Shown here: positions 54,650-64,000 of the stretch, piece by piece
How positions within the stretch are numbered: the stretch's first letter is position 1
Layout of the letters: every line of letters begins with the position of its first letter
Assembly: GCA_948567375.1 (NCBI GenBank)
Contig: OX419758.1
Span: forward strand, 16,621,001-16,685,000
Reading direction: 5' to 3'
Source of the DNA: Lunularia cruciata
Taxonomy: Eukaryota > Streptophyta > Marchantiopsida > Lunulariales > Lunulariaceae
DNA length: 64,000 bases
Translations under genes and position numbers: made by a program
The notes under the pieces: generated by a model
Seen by the model: the letters and a program-made list of their open reading frames with translations, nothing else
Told to the model about the DNA's origin: nothing
Database searches by the model: none

Positions 54650-57288
54650 TCCGGAAGTTCGGGAGAGTGTGGAGATGGGAGCGGGAGATGAGAGTGGAAA
54701 GATACACCTTTTTTGAGGGCTCTCTAGCATACAGCACTTGAGTCAATAGCAGATTTAGTGAGAGTTTTGGGAGTTCGGGAGAGTGTGGAGATGGGAGCCC
54801 GAGATGTGAGAGGAAAGATATATATATTTTATGAGTGCTCCCTAGTATATAGCACTTGAGTGAATAGCAGTTTCTGTTAGTTTTCAATTTTGGTCGCATT
54901 TGTACCTAGATTGAAGACTATAGAGAATTGTGTAAAATTTTATGGGGAATTTTAGACTTTTTAGGGTTTAGAGTGATTATTACACATTGAGAGTGAGGGT
55001 CAGGAGTTTCAATTTTATTCTCTTGGTATTCATGCTTCCGTTCCATATGAATTTCATTTGAAAATTTTAGAGACAAGAATTGAAAATTACAAGTCTATAG
55101 TTTTCAGGATTTGGAGATAGTATTTATTCATGTGAGTTGAGATGTGAGGGGTTGTGCTTTTGCAGGTATGGGAAAAGATGGAGAGGAGCATTGGGTGTTA
55201 TTATCATCATTCTTGTGCTAGCCATGGCTACACTTTCCCATGTGGGGCCACCCAGAGCGGTTCGAGATACACCATGCTCGGTGTATCACCGACGCTTTAC
55301 CTCATAAGAGGTAAAGACCCATGTGGGAAAGATGCAAAAGAACTATGACAAGACCACTTGAGATGTTTACATGAGGCGAGCCATCACATTGACAGTAGTG
55401 ATACTCCAGATTATGCGTACTTCCTCTATCCCTTCATTGACCTTTTTAGAGATACTGATCAAGTCGTGGGAGTGGATAGCTTCTCAAGTGAGTTACATTT
55501 GGGGTTATTTGAGACTAGTTTTCCATGTCCATATCTATTCCATAGGCTATGCCATACACTCCATGATGAGGCTAAACATGCTTTTTACCTACCATTTGAT
55601 CATTTGGCACACGATCCCTTGGACAAGTTAGCATGGTTCCTATTCCTCTTACTTCCTCGATGGTGTCTTTGTTATGCTAGAGGGAGACATGCGGGGCATA
55701 GAGAGGTGGTTGCTAGATTTAAACAATTTTGAGCAAAGGATTGGGCAGCCTTACAAGAGCAGTCTGTTAGGGCTGCATGTTTTAGGAGATAGGTTTTGCC
55801 ACAAGATACCAAAGAGCACACTCGATTACGATGGGGTATGACATTGGGTCAAGCGGGAGAGTTTAGTAGCATCATGAGCGCTACACCCTTTGTCTATGGC
55901 TAGTTCTATTGATGAGACTATCTTTCTTCTATGCTCACTACATCCTATGGCAAGAGAGAGGATTACCACTAGTGGTCTTAGATTATCAGACTGAGTTGCC
56001 TTTATGTCTTGATAGGTCGCTATTTGCACAAGCATTGTGCACTGCCACTCGCATTTCCTCAATAGGCTTGTCAAGGATGGTATATGAGCATCTTAGAGAT
56101 TGGTTTCAAGCAAATGATCCTTCTAGTGGTTTTATCAAGTTGTTTCAAGTGGCTACAACAGTAACAAGAGGAGACATTCCTATGTCTGTTAGTTGGGTGT
56201 TAGGTGCTAGTCAACTTCTTACAATGGAGAAGGACAAGCAAACATTAGACCAATTGCTATTGGAGAGATCTTTTGGTCAGCCGCACCATTGTCCTTTAGC
56301 ATCATTCTCACTTCTAATAGCACCTCAATCTACATTAGTGTGGAGTAGTTACACTTGGAGGATGTGAGGCTATATCTCTAGGCATCAAAGCTCTCTTAGA
56401 TATCCATCCGGAGTGTGTTGTCCTACAAGTGGATATTCATAATGCTTTTAATAGCATCTCACAACCATCCATCTTTAGAGAGCTAAGGGAGAGTGGTGTA
56501 TCCTTGGCAAGTCTTATTCCTTTTGTGCAGTCTTTTTATGGCTCTCTTGCTTCCCTTTACTACTAGCACGGTTGTTCATAAGAAGGAGTCACTGTCTTGG
56601 AGTCAACTATTGGTACATGTTAGAGAAATCCTTTAGGAGGACCCTTATCTACCATGGCTCACTTTAGAGCTCTCTTATCTACTACTTTGGCCATGCTAGG
56701 TTGTGTATTTCCCTCCTTAGTAGATGATACACACATTGTTGGCCTCGTAAATCAGATCAGGCAGGCCTTTGACCACTTGACTACCAAGCTACATCTTGTA
56801 GGCTTGAGAGTCAAGGTGTCAATGTGCAAGTCTCCTTTAGGTATCCCTCCCAACCTTGAGCTTCTAGATGGATGTATCACATCAAAGATGGACTTTTTGT
56901 TCTTGGTGTGCAAATAAGATCTAAGGATTTTGTCACACACTTCTTAAACATTGCCCTTGTAGAGGATATTCTCCATGTGGATGACTTTCCTTTACTAGGA
57001 GATCTAGAAGTTGCATTTGGTATACTCTCCCCTTGTATTACTCGTTGACAAACTTACCTCCTCCGCACAATTCTCTCTCCTTGATCTTCCTATCATGTTT
57101 GAGAACCTTTGTTTGAACCATGTTTGATAGGAGGATTATGAGAGTCTTTGGTAATATTATTAGACCATGGATATGAGTGTGTGACAAGGGATTTGGGACA
57201 TAGAAAAAAATCTCTACCAATCTTGTGTGGAGGGTTTGGCTTGCTATTTATCGATAAGATTGCACCTATAGCAATTTTGGGTAGTTGG
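54650..57288 (+). mobile_element. LINE copy 3, first segment
   Basis: The longest copy. The untranslated head (54650-55240) has a ~117-bp tandem duplication. The N-terminal coding segment 55358-55732 has LPFDHLAHDPLDKLAWFLFL and CYARGRHAGHREVVARF. A helical segment lies at 55909-56367. RT then follows with active site LVDDTHIVGL (~56720) and thumb sequence to 56917. It is interrupted by stops and is cut at 57288 by a solo LTR. Confidence 0.85.
54655..54888. repeat. ~117-bp tandem duplication in the LINE 5' UTR
   Basis: AGTTCGGGAGAGTGTGGAGA begins copies at ~54655 and ~54772; both run through GAGGGCTCTCTAGCATA-like and CACTTGAGT-AATAGCAG. Copy 1 of the LINE has only one unit at ~16620. Confidence 0.8.
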
Positions 57289-57686
57289 TGTAATACCAAG
57301 AGCTAGCCATGTGATCTAGATGTAAAATTTTGTTTGGTAAGGCTGGCCTTCCCTATCCCCTGCTTTGTCTCATCGAGAGCTTTCCAATGGTACCTTACCT
57401 ATGTGATTTTGAGATTCCTACAAGAAAATTCCCTAAAAGATTCCCTCCGGTCAAAGCTTGTGTGACCAACCAGATAGGACCTCGACCAACATGTCACCCA
57501 TCCAAGTAATCCAAGGTTGGAGCTTGCTGACATGTCACCTATCCATGTGCCTAATCCTATGGTGGAGCTTCCCTTGGTGGAGATCCTCTTTGTCTATATA
57601 ATAAAGAGAAGGTGCTCCTTTGGCGCATTGAATGTTTGAGTGTGAAATCTGTGTTTTCTCTCTTCTCTTGTCCTTGTAGGATTACA
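57289..57686 (+). repeat. 398-bp solo LTR inserted in LINE copy 3
   Basis: TGTAATACC...GGATTACA ends form an inverted TGTAAT/ATTACA. It has TATATAATAAAG (57595-57606) and a pyrimidine-rich end. It is flanked by GTTGG (57284-57288) and GTTGT (57687-57691). The LINE sequence resumes directly, as alignment to copy 2 shows. No internal element region remains. Confidence 0.9.
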
Positions 57687-58265
57687 GTTGTGCTCTCTCT
57701 ACATCCCTACTTTCCTCTTGTTTTGTGGTTGTTGATAGGCTGGATTTGGAGAGTTATGTAACAAAGGTGGAGGAGGGATCCTTTTCTCTCCAAATGTTAT
57801 TGCGGCAAACAAGAGATAGTCTATCCACATGGGCACATGAGAACCTTACATCTTTTGCTTCACTATCATCAGATTGGACTAGTGGTTTATAGCCTTCCTT
57901 GATGGAGTGATCATGTCAACATACACTACATTCTCTCTTAGTTGACTCATCCATTCCTTAGTATTCTAGGGCACGTCTTTGCTCTTGCTCCGCCAAGGGT
58001 GTGGGCCCTTGGATCCTAGCTTGACCATGCATTAGGGCATTTTGACTCACACAAGCTACTTTCTCTACAACAATGAGGTTTTGCCTCAGTTTGGTCCACC
58101 CATCTGCATCTTCATTACTCACTTGTGAGTGTGGTTTTACACTAGATGCAACAACAGTCCATATGACACGGTGTCCTTTTGGAGGACAAAGGATAGCTAC
58201 CCATGATTTTATTAGGGACATAGTGTTTGCTATTGCATGAGAGAGTAGATACTTGGCTTGGAGAG
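57687..58265 (+). mobile_element. LINE copy 3, second segment
   Basis: It continues after the solo LTR with VVDR-type sequence and the zinc finger CECGFTLDATTVHMTRC (~58125-58175), up to ACTTGGCTTGGAGAG, where the 3.66-kb unit interrupts. Frames are broken. Confidence 0.85.
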
Positions 58266-59108
58266 TGTGGTACCCACATTTTTCAATTTTTTGAGTTTTG
58301 AAGAAGAAGTGCGTTGGTAAAGCCAAAGGAGGGCTAAATAGGGAAGAAACAAGAGTAATCATGTGTTTGGCATAAACCCAAAGTTGACATTGGGTCAAAG
58401 TAAGAAGGACTTGGGTTGGACAAAAGGAAGTACAAAGACAATGACAAAGGACATTGTATTAAGGGAAGCTCCCTAATCCAAAGAACTTGTAACAACCTTT
58501 CCTTGGGTTCCGCTAATGAAGAAAGTATGCGGGAAGAAGGTGACTACCTCGAGACCAAGATGTTCTTGAAAGTGATAGGAAACAACCTCATAGAATTGGT
58601 GAGTAACATAGAGAAGTGACTGAAGAATGACCAATCAGCAAAGGACTATAAAATTGAGATATCAAAGAGAGAAGCACTGCAATGTCTAGATGCTATCCTG
58701 TCTTCCATTCAAAGTTGATCGGAAGAAATACAAATTGTGAGTATGCAAGAGGAGTGGGTTAGAGTCTTGGGTTTGATCTTTCACAAGCTGAGAGTGAAGA
58801 AGCACACGATGGCCTCAAAATGAATAAGTAGAGTATGGTGAGTGTCTTGCAATGCATCAATTAGATGTAGTGGCAAAGATCAAAGTCTTGTCAAGACTTT
58901 GTATCACATTTTTGGCCTGGAATTGGCATTTGAGTTTTCTAGAGTTCATGGCAGAAATTGCCGTTAGCAATTGCAAGGATGGGCCTAAGCATGAAGGTAG
59001 AGAGGAAATCCGGCTTGATGGACTGAGTCGGATTGGAGATTAGTCCTAGGAAGAGAAGTAGAAGAGGTAGGAGGTGTCATCTTCTATCAAAAGTGTGATG
59101 CATCAAAA

Positions 59109-59528
59109 GAAATTGCCAAGGTGAGGAATTCTTTCAGTAGACCTTGCACCAAGAATGGGGACAAGGTGGATAGTTATAAGGATCCAATGCAAAGAGGGAT
59201 TGTGAGCATAATGATGGCTATGTTCAAGCCAAAGCAAACCACCTATGTTATGATGCAACAAGTAATGTTCTTCCATCAAATGTTTGCAAGAGAGGTGGTG
59301 GACTGGGCAAAATGTTTGCACCAACGTGTTGGGCAGATGATCACCGGTTGGAGAATGAATATGAAGCCCCAATACTTTGTACCCTTCATGGCTCACTTCT
59401 ATGGGCTGAATCTATTGAGCTTGGAGGAGAGAGGACAAATGCGGTCCTACTTTCACCTTGATCTACAAAAGGAAGCGGATAAGGATGAACAATATTTTAT
59501 CAAGCGGGTTTGTGAAGGTGATGATTAG
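59109..59528 (+). pseudogene. Gag-like or unknown domain ORF in the 3.66-kb insertion
   Basis: 135 codons from 59121, open slightly upstream. It contains FKPKQTTYVMMQQVMFFHQM, DWAKCLHQRVGQMI and PYFVPFMAHFYG-like sequence, a Trp/aromatic helical domain. The family is unrecognised, but the position before long coiled coils recalls retroelement gag. It ends at TAG 59526-59528, after which the frame continues with stops. Confidence 0.4.
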
Positions 59529-59665
59529 AACCTAAAGAGTGGAAAGGAGAAGATAGTCCTAGTGGATATCCCCATGCCAAGGAAGAGAAGTAGACCCAAA
59601 GGACAAATTATGTTGGTGTAGCCCCAAAAGCTACAAAAACCCAATCCAAAGCCCACATTGTAGAA

Positions 59666-60514
59666 GTGAAGGAATCAACTTTGGAGGAGGAATTAGAGGA
59701 AGAAGACTTGAGAGAAAAAGAAGAATTTACATTTTGGAGCAAAGAGTTGAGTAATGGTAGTGAAGGAGAGATTGAAGTCCAACAATCAAGAGAAAGGACT
59801 GTTGAAGAAGATAAGCAGTGTCTAGAGTTGCCAATAGACAAGCTAGACTATGAGAAAGAAGAAGAGGGTGCCTTGGTATTTCCAAGGGTAGCTAGGGGAA
59901 AGAGAAGTACGCAAATAGTTGTCATCAGACTGAGCAAGGCTGCGGCTAAAGAGGAGAGTTTGGATGGCAAAACATTGAAGATATGAAGATTGTATCTTTG
60001 AGGTGAGGCACCTGTCAAAGAACTACCAGCCAAAGACAAAGCCGTAAGAGATTGTGAGGGAAAATATGATGGAGTTGAGTATTTGTCAAAGATTGTGTGT
60101 CCTTTGTTGGTGCTTTTGCAGCAGAAGAAAATAGAGATGAAGAGTTCTCATCTGGAAGTGAAAGATGAGTTAGCGGTCATAGAAAAATGGAGGGAGGAAA
60201 TTGTGGACTTGAGAAGTAAGATAACTCAAGGAGAGAAGGAAGCCAAAGAACTTCAGGTGGAAGCAGTTCTTTGGAGTAAAAGCTTGGATGCCTTGAAAGA
60301 GAACTTGGTGAAGTGTAGCAATAAATTGAAGGAGAAGATGTTGTTGGTTGAGATAATGAAAAGAGAAATTTCTTATGCTCGAGTGGAGGCTATACATTCC
60401 AAGGCGAGTGCAATAATGATGAAGCAAGAGTTAGAGAGATTGAAGAAGAGCACAGCAGAGAAGGACAAAGCCTGGCCACAAGAGTTAACAGAGCGTAGTC
60501 AAGAGGAGGAATGA
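59666..60514 (+). pseudogene. Coiled-coil ORFs in the 3.66-kb insertion
   Basis: 59666-59986 (106 codons) is acidic (LEEELEEEDLREKEEF). 60083-60514 (143 codons) is a heptad-rich coiled coil (KWREEIVDLRSKITQGEKEA, LKENLVKCSNKLKEK). They were probably one protein, now split by stops. A further fragment at 60879-61139 (86 codons) continues the charged style. Confidence 0.5.
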
Positions 60515-61922
60515 TTGCAAGGATTGCTGAGAGGAGTTGAGGATCAATTAGTCATGTATACACAAGAGAAGGAAGCATTGAAGGTTGAGTATTGAAGGTT
60601 GAGGATGCATTGATGATGTATTGGAATGATTTGGAAGTGAAGAGAAGTAAGGAGAAGGTACTGAAGCTCAGCACTGAAGCCGAGATTAAATTGGAGGACT
60701 ACACAAATCAAAATTGCTTGTGCAGGAAACTCGAAAGAGGAAGGCAAAGGACACTAAATTGAACAATCCTTTGATTTGTCTGAGAGATCGAGTTGATAGG
60801 AAGATGTTAGAGGTAGGAGCTAACATGAGTCTTAGATAAGATTTAGTAAAATCAAATGTAGATAGACTTTGTAGTGAGATGAAGGAAGAGAAGAAGTTTA
60901 AAGTAGTAGAAGTAGGAGTACAAATGTCTTTGGGTGACTTACTTGAGACATTAAAAAAGAGTGGGTCAAAAGATAACAATGTAGATAGATTAGATATGAT
61001 TACAATTGTAGTTCATAGTGAAGAGATAGTAGAAATAGAAGATGTAGGAGTAGTATTAGAGAGACCCAAAGAAGGAGAAATTCTTGAAGAAACATTGGGT
61101 TTAGAAGCTGACGTCAAGATTGACATCAAATCGGAGTAGTAATAGATTTGAGATTTGAAGAGGTAGATATGAAGAGATGCATTGTCATTTTAGATCTATA
61201 GGTTGGTAAAGTTGTTATAGAATGGTGTAGTTGTTAGTTAATTGTCAAAGTGCTCTGCCTCTTCAAAAGAGGTATTTGCAGCAAAATATTATTCTATATT
61301 CATAATTTCTAAAGATAGATAAAGCAAAGTGTTGTATCTTAGTGCTCATTATTTTAGCTTAATTTTGAGTATGAAGTTTTCATTTTTGGGTGTTTGGAGA
61401 ATTTTGAAATGCAAGGCAGTGAGCTTGTTAGAAGTTGGATTCCATAGTGTTGATCTTCATTCTGTGTGTTTGATCCTGAGTGAAATGCAATTGAAGCAAT
61501 GCCTTGACAGATCTAAGAGGACTTGTAGTGTTGGTAGTATTCTATATTTGTGAGTGCAATGCGGGGTAGATGCAAAGCAATTTCAAGCAAGGAATTTGTG
61601 CCTTCAGTGGAGGGGTGGAATGCAATTATGAGGCAAGATCATTTTGCAATGAAGTAGCAATCTTTTGGAGTATTTGAATCATCACAATCAAAGTTGGTTT
61701 GGAAAGATTGGATAGTATTATGATTATGGATGGTTAATTTGTGATGAGACTATGATCAGTGCTTTTTTGGGTGTGGTTTCTACCTGAGAGATTGAAGACA
61801 AACTCAAGAAGAACTACATTGTTACTATTTGATTGTATTTGACCATTTTTGACTCGTATCTTTGTGGGAACAAACTTTTATTTATTGATTACCACAAAAG
61901 TGATACTTGTTGGGTTGTCATA

Positions 61923-62522
61923 GAGGGAGAGTTTGTATGCTTTGCAAATGTCATATTTCAAAGCAGACCTATACTTGGTCCAATATGATCAAGTAACAAT
62001 AATGGATGTTGGGATTACGGACCCTACATGTGATATAGTTTTGGAGGGAGTGATTACCTATCCTCTGGGATGGATGGCGTGTGTAGTAGCAGCTTGCAAG
62101 GTCTCCAAGTATAGGGGTATGCATCAAGGTCACCTCTTTGTTCCTCTAGCCTTGGAGTTACATAGAGTGATGGACACAAAATTCAATACATTTGTTAGGG
62201 AGTGCATGAGAGTTTATCATGGTAGGCACCAAGGGGTACCACTCTCACTCTCATACTTTGTAGCATATTTTAAATAGTGTGTGTACATTTCACTACAAAG
62301 AGCAAAGGCTGGTGCAATCCATGGGAGAGCAATCATACTAGGTGATGCTTCTTTGGATGCTCAAGTTGTTTGTAGACCATACGACTTGCATAGCTTGGAT
62401 ATCTTAGGTGCACTAGGGCAAATTTCTCATATCAACTCTATTGGGGCTTAGCCCAATTTTACCTATTTTGTCTCACTCTTGTATAGCTTGAGGGTGTCTT
62501 CCAATCCTTCATGTTTTCTCCA
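61923..62522 (+). mobile_element. LINE copy 3, last segment and 3' UTR
   Basis: It resumes AGGGAGAGTTTGTATGC and runs through the C-terminal domain (61933-62277: DPTCDIVLEGVI, CKVSKYRGMHQGHLFVPL) to the 3' UTR. Hairpin 1 reads ATTGGG-GCTTAG-CCCAAT (~62441-62458); hairpin 2 (GAGGGTGTCTTCCAATC) is degraded. Confidence 0.85.
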
Positions 62523-64000
62523 CAATTAGACTTTTGTGAAAATTGAGGTAGATGCATTTATTATTTGGTTATTTTGCATTGTAGTTGGTTTTTATTTCAC
62601 ATTTTGAGTGCTATATTGCACATGTATCCATTTATTAATTCACTACTCTACTACACTACTCCTGATATTCTTCACTTAGTCAAATGTCCTTCTCCTTCTG
62701 CAAACTAAGCAATGTTGATTTCTGGATTTGGATTTTCTTAGTGAGGAGTTTCTTTTTCTCTTTACCTCTCTTTATAGCTAAAGTTCCCCTATCTCTAATC
62801 AAGCACAAACAAATGGATGTTAGACAAGATACTTCGACTTCTTCTGTCTTTTGCCATTTTGATGAGAGATAGTCATTCTTAATGTGTCCTAACTTGGACC
62901 CTTGGATGATCATTGTGAACCTAATCTGACTAAGCAAATTGATCAATCCCTTCTTGTTATTGGCACCTACTTTAACTTATCTTCTTGCAAAAATTTGCTC
63001 CGGCCTAGTGCACTAAAATTTTAGGCATCCTTGTAATGCACAAGTGTGCATGCTTTGCATTGGAGCCAAGAAACTATCAAACTATCCAAAATGGACAATG
63101 TTTGGATCATAATAAGCATCAGCCTGATGCTAGAGTACAAATTCAAGAATCAGATAGAATTGCTAGGTAACAACATTCATTACCTACGATTGAGATAATT
63201 TGAATGGAGATTGGAAATAGACAGGCAATGAAAGCTGTCCAAAAATTTATTGACTATTTGGGAGGTCACAAATATGACAGTGGAAGTGTAGAACTCAAAG
63301 TTTAGGTTATATGCACATATTAGGTTCATAAGTGCAAGCTTATGAATATTGGTGAGGAAGGTCTATCTTTTCCTCTCCTTTGAATGCCATTCAACTCTAG
63401 AATACCTAAGGCATCTTCCTCATAGATAGTTGAAAAATATGTAATTCAATAGGATGTTTCAAAATAGTTTTGATGGATATCTACAAGATAAATAATAAAC
63501 TTTGTAAATACTTTTAGTGAACTCTATAATGAGATGAGATGATAATAAATGAACACACCGTAAATTGTGGTACAAGGTATTTTGCCCAAGTTGCATTCAT
63601 TTATAAAAGTCAAGTGCTATATTATGGATGCTTAGGAATGCCATATTGAAATAAATGATTGTTAAAAGAGATGATGTGGTTTGGTGGCTGGGTTTAGAAT
63701 GAGATTTTTGTAATTTTTTGGTGGATCCAAAATGCCCGCTCTCTACAATTCAAATTCTCAACTCAAAGTTACCATCTTCATTGCAAATTCTCCTTTTGTC
63801 AATAATCTAAATGGAGGTTTTGTAGTTTCACATTGGTGTGGTGGTTCATTTCAATAGATTAGTGCATTAGAGGATAGTGTGAGCTATGGAAAATGACCCA
63901 TGCCGCTCCATGGCAACCAAGAAATTGATGGAGGGTCAAGGAAATTTACTCCAAAAGGGCAATAGAAAATTAGCAATGGGAGATCAAGTACCTTGTTATA
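62523..64000. other. No recognised gene
   Basis: AT-rich sequence; the longest ORFs are under 90 codons and are low-complexity. No domain or repeat was recognised. Confidence 0.5.

Larger units (their letters stand above)
58266..61922 (+). mobile_element. 3.66-kb insertion encoding coiled-coil proteins, no polymerase
   Basis: The borders come from alignment to LINE copy 2. The insert starts TGTGGTACCCAC and ends GGGTTGTCATA, flanked by GAGAG and GAGGG (4 of 5). It has a Gag-like N-terminal region followed by long Glu/Lys-rich coiled coils, with stops between segments. No RT, integrase or transposase and no long terminal repeats were seen. It may be a non-autonomous retroelement of LARD type or a captured gene. 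TG...TA ends would fit TG...CA ends with one transition. Confidence 0.65.

Noticed and set aside
1-64000. CRISPR arrays, rRNA genes or convincing tRNA genes
   Set aside because: No spaced identical repeats, no rRNA blocks and no complete cloverleaf were found; the single tRNA-like segment is reported as tentative.

Overview
The window looks like nuclear DNA of a land plant. The evidence is two intron-containing plant gene families (a DUF3537 membrane protein and an NB-ARC protein), chromodomain Ty3/gypsy elements primed by initiator tRNA-Met, a Ty1/copia remnant and LINE-like elements. The NB-ARC gene has armadillo and TPR repeats instead of LRRs, which suggests a bryophyte or another early-diverging streptophyte. 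The species cannot be fixed from sequence alone. Most of the 64 kb is transposon-derived; only two genes look intact.

Layout. 1-5639 (minus): the 5' part of an LTR retrotransposon with a ~1.5 kb LTR, gag, zinc knuckles, an aspartic protease and then a cytosine-5 DNA methyltransferase domain where reverse transcriptase would normally follow; the rest lies beyond base 1. 5640-~6930: a decayed copia RNase H end and its 3' LTR. 8126-11830 (minus): a DUF3537 (gustatory-receptor-like) gene with two tandem alternative last exons. 13.8-16.5 kb: LINE 3' ends in otherwise unrecognised DNA. 16.6-31.9 kb: a four-layer nest, in which a LINE copy is split by gypsy element A (minus), A is split by a solo LTR (minus), and that LTR is split by gypsy element B (plus). 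32.0-35.1 kb: a second LINE copy. 35-41 kb: mostly unrecognised, with small repeats. 41051-45989 (minus): a four-exon NB-ARC/ARM/TPR gene. 46-50.6 kb: unrecognised. 50.7-52.4 kb: a decayed coiled-coil ORF cut by an old LTR. 54.6-62.5 kb: a third LINE copy cut by a 398-bp solo LTR and by a 3.66-kb unit that encodes coiled-coil proteins but no polymerase. 62.5-64 kb: nothing recognised.

Main results. (1) A retrotransposon carries a DNA methyltransferase, and its gag and downstream frame are separated by a single in-frame UAG in a UAG-CAG-CCA context that fits the tobamovirus-type CAR-YYA readthrough motif. (2) The DUF3537 gene has duplicated last exons that would exchange the seventh membrane helix. 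(3) The gypsy LTRs carry perfect heat-shock-element arrays upstream of a TATA box. (4) The NB-ARC protein has twelve near-uniform ARM repeats and no LRRs. (5) The LINE 3' ends share two hairpins, one with a compensatory change. Exon borders and insertion borders were worked out by hand from splice sites, reading phase, terminal motifs and target-site duplications; no database search was run.
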